Assembly: GCA_903879465.1 (NCBI GenBank)
Contig: CAIRLQ010000248.1
Coordinates: forward strand, 1-8,560
Source: an uncultured Opitutia bacterium
Lineage (GTDB): Bacteria > Verrucomicrobiota > Verrucomicrobiia > Opitutales > UBA953
DNA length: 8,560 nt
Direction: 5' to 3'
Below, one piece after another: positions 6,502 to 8,560 of this stretch. A program made the translations under genes and the position numbers. The stretch's first letter is position 1; every line of letters starts with the position of its first letter. Under the pieces are notes generated by a model, which did not search any database, was not told the DNA's origin, and was given only the letters and a program-made list of their open reading frames with translations.

Positions 6502-8280
6502 ATGTCCGTCTGGTTCAATCCCGCCCGTGAAATCGACGCCCTGCTGCGCAAGGCGGCGGTTTCCGTCCCCGGCCTCGAAGCCGATTTTAATCCGGAGCTA
6601 AAGCCGTCGGACCCTCGTCACGCCGACTTCCAGGCCAACGGCGTGCTTGCCGCCGCCAAGAAGGCGAAGGCTAATCCGCGCGCCCTCGCTACGGCCTTGG
6701 TCGAAGCGGTGCGCGCCCAAGGAGGTCTGGACGAAAAACTCATCCAGGTCGAAGTCGCCGGCCCTGGCTTCATTAATTTCAAACTCACTCCCGCTGCCCT
6801 TGGCGCCTGGCTGCGCGAGTATCGCGACGAATCCAAGTGGCGCGCCGGTGCGGCCCGTCTGATGGGCGGCCGTAAGGTTGTCATCGACTATCCTTCGCCG
6901 AACACCGCCAAGCAGATGCACGTCGGTCACCTGCGTCCGAGTGTCATCGGCGAGGCCGTTGCCCGGCTGCTTGAGTTCTGCGGCGCCGACCGCGTGCGCG
7001 ATAATCATATCGGCGACTGGGGCAAGAACTTCGGCATCCTGATCCTGGCGATTCGTCAGGCGGGTTTCAAATTAGACCCCAAGAGCCCGACGGCGCTCGA
7101 GGACCTCGAGCGACTTTATAAAGAGGGTAGCATCGCGACCAAGGCCGACCCAGTGCTGATGGACGCCGCTCGAGCCGAGCTTGCGAAGCTGCAGTCTGGC
7201 GACCCTGCGAACACCGCGCTCTGGAAGGAGATCGTCGAGGTCTCCAATGCCGCCTGCCAGCGTATCTACGACCAGTTCGGATTGAAGACCGACGTCATCC
7301 TCGGCGAGTCCTTCTATCGCGACAAGGTCGACCAGGTCTACGTCGAGCTCGCGAAATATAAGTTAGCCGAAGAAAGCGAAGGGGCCCTAGTGGTCTGGCA
7401 TGACGAGGAGCCGCGCTTCTCGCGCCACGCCGAGACCAAGATGCCGTTCATCGTGCGCAAGAAGGACGGCTCTTCTAACTACGCTTCGACGGACCTCGCC
7501 ACGCTGCTTTACCGCACCGACCATTTCAAGGCCGACGAGATCGTGTATGTCACCGACGGCCGTCAGCAGGACCATTTCCATCAGCTCTTTGTGACCGGTG
7601 GTAAGTGGTTTAAGGCCTCTGATCGCAAGCTCCCTCGGCTCCGTCACGTGTGGTTCGGCACCATCCTCGGCGAAGACGGCAAGGCCATCAAAACCAAGTC
7701 CGGCGATCCCGTTCGCCTGCAGGCGCTCATCGACGAGGCCACGCAGCGCGCCTTCGATGCCGTCACGAGCAAGAGCCCAGAACTCCCCGAAGCTGAGCGT
7801 CGGGAAATCGGCAAAGCCATCGGGGTTGCCGCCATGCGCTACGCAGATCTTTCGTCGAATCGTACGATGGATTACACCTTCTCGTGGGACAAGCTGCTGG
7901 CCTTTGAGGGTAATACCGCGCCCTATCTCATGTATGCCGTCGTGCGCGTGCGTTCCATCTTCCGGAAGAGTGGCTTGGCCGTAGGGCAGGGTGAGGAAGG
8001 TGCCACAGACCCGGAAACTCCCGCGGAAGTCGCGCTGGCCCGCAAGCTGTTGGCGTTCACCGCTGCGCTTGACCAAGCGCTCGAAGAGCTCCGCCCGCAC
8101 CACCTGTGCACCTACCTGCACGAACTCGCCGCCGCTTACGGCACCTTCTACGCCGCGGACAGCGTCATTGTTGACGATCCTGCCGTGAAGGCGCGGCGTC
8201 TCATGCTCTGCTCGCGTACCTGTGCCGTCATGGAGACGGGCCTGCGTCTGCTAGGTATCGAGCCGGTAGAGCGAATGTAA
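6502..8280 (+). CDS. argS: Arginyl-tRNA synthetase
   Basis: This complete 592-residue class I aminoacyl-tRNA synthetase charges tRNA-Arg with arginine in the cytoplasm. The N-terminal ArgRS-specific (Add-1) domain spans about 1-105, with VAGPGFINFKL near 85-95. The catalytic Rossmann fold follows, with DYPSPNTAKQMHVGHLR, whose HVGH (140-143) is the HIGH signature, and DNHIGDWGKNFG. YVTDGRQQDHFHQLF and VWFGTILGEDGKAIKTKSGD come next; KTKSGD (397-402) sits where other class I enzymes have KMSKS, which is normal for ArgRS. The DALR anticodon-binding domain includes FEGNTAPYLMYAVVRVRSIFRK from about 468 and the typical ending LLGIEPVERM. The ATG at 6502 gives a standard N-terminus. No proper Shine-Dalgarno sequence precedes it; GAG lies only 2 nt upstream (6497-6499). 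It lies 65 nt after the upstream stop on the same strand, so readthrough transcription is possible unless the intervening hairpin terminates it. Confidence 0.96.
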   Translation: MSVWFNPAREIDALLRKAAVSVPGLEADFNPELKPSDPRHADFQANGVLAAAKKAKANPRALATALVEAVRAQGGLDEKLIQVEVAGPGFINFKLTPAALGAWLREYRDESKWRAGAARLMGGRKVVIDYPSPNTAKQMHVGHLRPSVIGEAVARLLEFCGADRVRDNHIGDWGKNFGILILAIRQAGFKLDPKSPTALEDLERLYKEGSIATKADPVLMDAARAELAKLQSGDPANTALWKEIVEVSNAACQRIYDQFGLKTDVILGESFYRDKVDQVYVELAKYKLAEESEGALVVWHDEEPRFSRHAETKMPFIVRKKDGSSNYASTDLATLLYRTDHFKADEIVYVTDGRQQDHFHQLFVTGGKWFKASDRKLPRLRHVWFGTILGEDGKAIKTKSGDPVRLQALIDEATQRAFDAVTSKSPELPEAERREIGKAIGVAAMRYADLSSNRTMDYTFSWDKLLAFEGNTAPYLMYAVVRVRSIFRKSGLAVGQGEEGATDPETPAEVALARKLLAFTAALDQALEELRPHHLCTYLHELAAAYGTFYAADSVIVDDPAVKARRLMLCSRTCAVMETGLRLLGIEPVERM

Positions 8281-8282
8281 AC

Positions 8283-8335
8283 GAGGGGGTTCGCCTAAAA
8301 CCGATGTATTCGCCCGCATTTGGCGGATAACCCTC
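8283..8335 (+). terminator. Weak imperfect hairpin after argS
   Basis: GAGGG (8283-8287) can pair with CCCTC (8331-8335), TT (8290-8291) with AA (8329-8330), and CGCC (8292-8295) with GGCG (8322-8325). This leaves a GG bulge on one side and a GAT bulge on the other, with a 26-nt loop. It starts 3 nt after the argS stop. There is no T-run after it. It is a plausible but weak terminator, and chance pairing in GC-rich DNA is a real alternative. Confidence 0.25.
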
Positions 8336-8380
8336 TGGGTCGGGCGTGACTTTCTCGGAGGGGTGCTGTCAAAGTATCTC

Positions 8381-8560
8381 ATGACCCCTTCGTTCACGGC
8401 ATGCCTCGTGGCCTTGTTACTCATTCCGCAGATGTTGTGTTCCGCGGAGGGTCAGCTTGAGCTGGAGGCCCGCCGGCTTCATCTCGGAAAGCCCGGGCAA
8501 TGGGAATGGGATATTTTTAAGAATCGGAAGGTGGACGCCGAGCGATTGGAATATCGCTTC
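8381..8560 (+). CDS. Exported protein of unknown function, N-terminal 60 residues (runs off the window)
   Basis: The frame is open from 8381 to the end of the window. The product begins MTPSFTACLVALLLIPQM, then LCSAEG, a hydrophobic stretch with a probable Sec cut after CSA (about residue 22). The mature start is charged and includes LELEARRLHLG and WEWDIFKNRKVDAERLEYRF. The cysteine is not in a good lipobox (QMLC), so a lipoprotein is unlikely. I do not recognise the family with confidence; the mature start vaguely resembles N-terminal beta modules of exported PVC hydrolases, but that is only an impression. The start is uncertain. The ATG at 8381 leaves a signal peptide without a positive charge. 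The in-frame GTG at 8363 would add MLSKYL with a lysine, but the only Shine-Dalgarno-like sequence, GGAGG at 8357-8361, is 1 nt from that GTG and 19 nt from the ATG, so it suits neither. Confidence 0.65.
   Translation, partial: MTPSFTACLVALLLIPQMLCSAEGQLELEARRLHLGKPGQWEWDIFKNRKVDAERLEYRF

Noticed and set aside
7681..7710. Absence of a KMSKS motif in ArgS as a sign of a defective enzyme
   Set aside because: Arginyl-tRNA synthetases commonly lack canonical KMSKS. The KTKSGD segment here is in the usual family context, and the remaining motifs and length are normal.
7387..8121. 244-residue open frame on the minus strand inside argS
   Set aside because: It is also codon-aligned antisense to argS, with low-complexity charged composition. 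ArgRS motifs are intact across the whole stretch on the plus strand.
8289..8314. Short direct repeat TTCGCC at 8290-8295 and 8309-8314
   Set aside because: Only six bases are repeated, in two copies; this is expected by chance and there is no array.

Overview
The window is a high-GC bacterial chromosomal segment. It most likely comes from the PVC superphylum, and I infer Verrucomicrobiota, class Opitutia. The strongest clue is the very large exported protein at 2180-6436. It carries the dehydrogenase-like propeller and the CxxCH heme domain typical of Planctomycetes and Verrucomicrobia, joined to a DUF1080 module. A second clue is the partial carbon-nitrogen hydrolase at the left edge, whose N-terminal module I know mainly from these phyla. 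A third is the general absence of Shine-Dalgarno sequences before the genes. The taxonomy is an inference from gene content, not a measurement.

Layout. The left part (1-2030) is read on the minus strand as sufT, then hemW, then an exported carbon-nitrogen hydrolase-like gene cut by the window edge. sufT and hemW overlap by 4 nt (GTGA) and are almost certainly co-transcribed. A 149-bp divergent spacer (2031-2179) follows. To its right, on the plus strand, are the 1418-residue exported multidomain cytochrome (2180-6436), a short spacer with a strong GC-rich inverted repeat, argS (6502-8280, complete), a 100-bp spacer with a weak hairpin, and the first 60 codons of another exported protein (8381 onward). 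There are no gene-free stretches over 150 bp. I saw no RNA genes, mobile elements, CRISPR arrays or long repeats.

How the genes fit together. SufT (iron-sulfur cluster maturation) and HemW (a radical-SAM, iron-sulfur-dependent heme chaperone) form a coherent cofactor-handling pair. They are divergent from a gene whose product needs covalently bound heme. A functional link is tempting but remains an inference. The large protein looks like a periplasmic or surface sugar-processing and oxidising assembly: a glycoside-binding or cleaving DUF1080 module, a quinoprotein-type propeller, a HEAT scaffold, a concanavalin-like LamG fold, and a terminal heme domain that could accept electrons. ArgS is a housekeeping gene with no evident functional connection.

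I see no clear sign of a defence system or a wholly new system. The best candidate for novelty is the five-module architecture of the 2180-6436 protein, followed by the hairpin that reaches to within 11 nt of the argS start.
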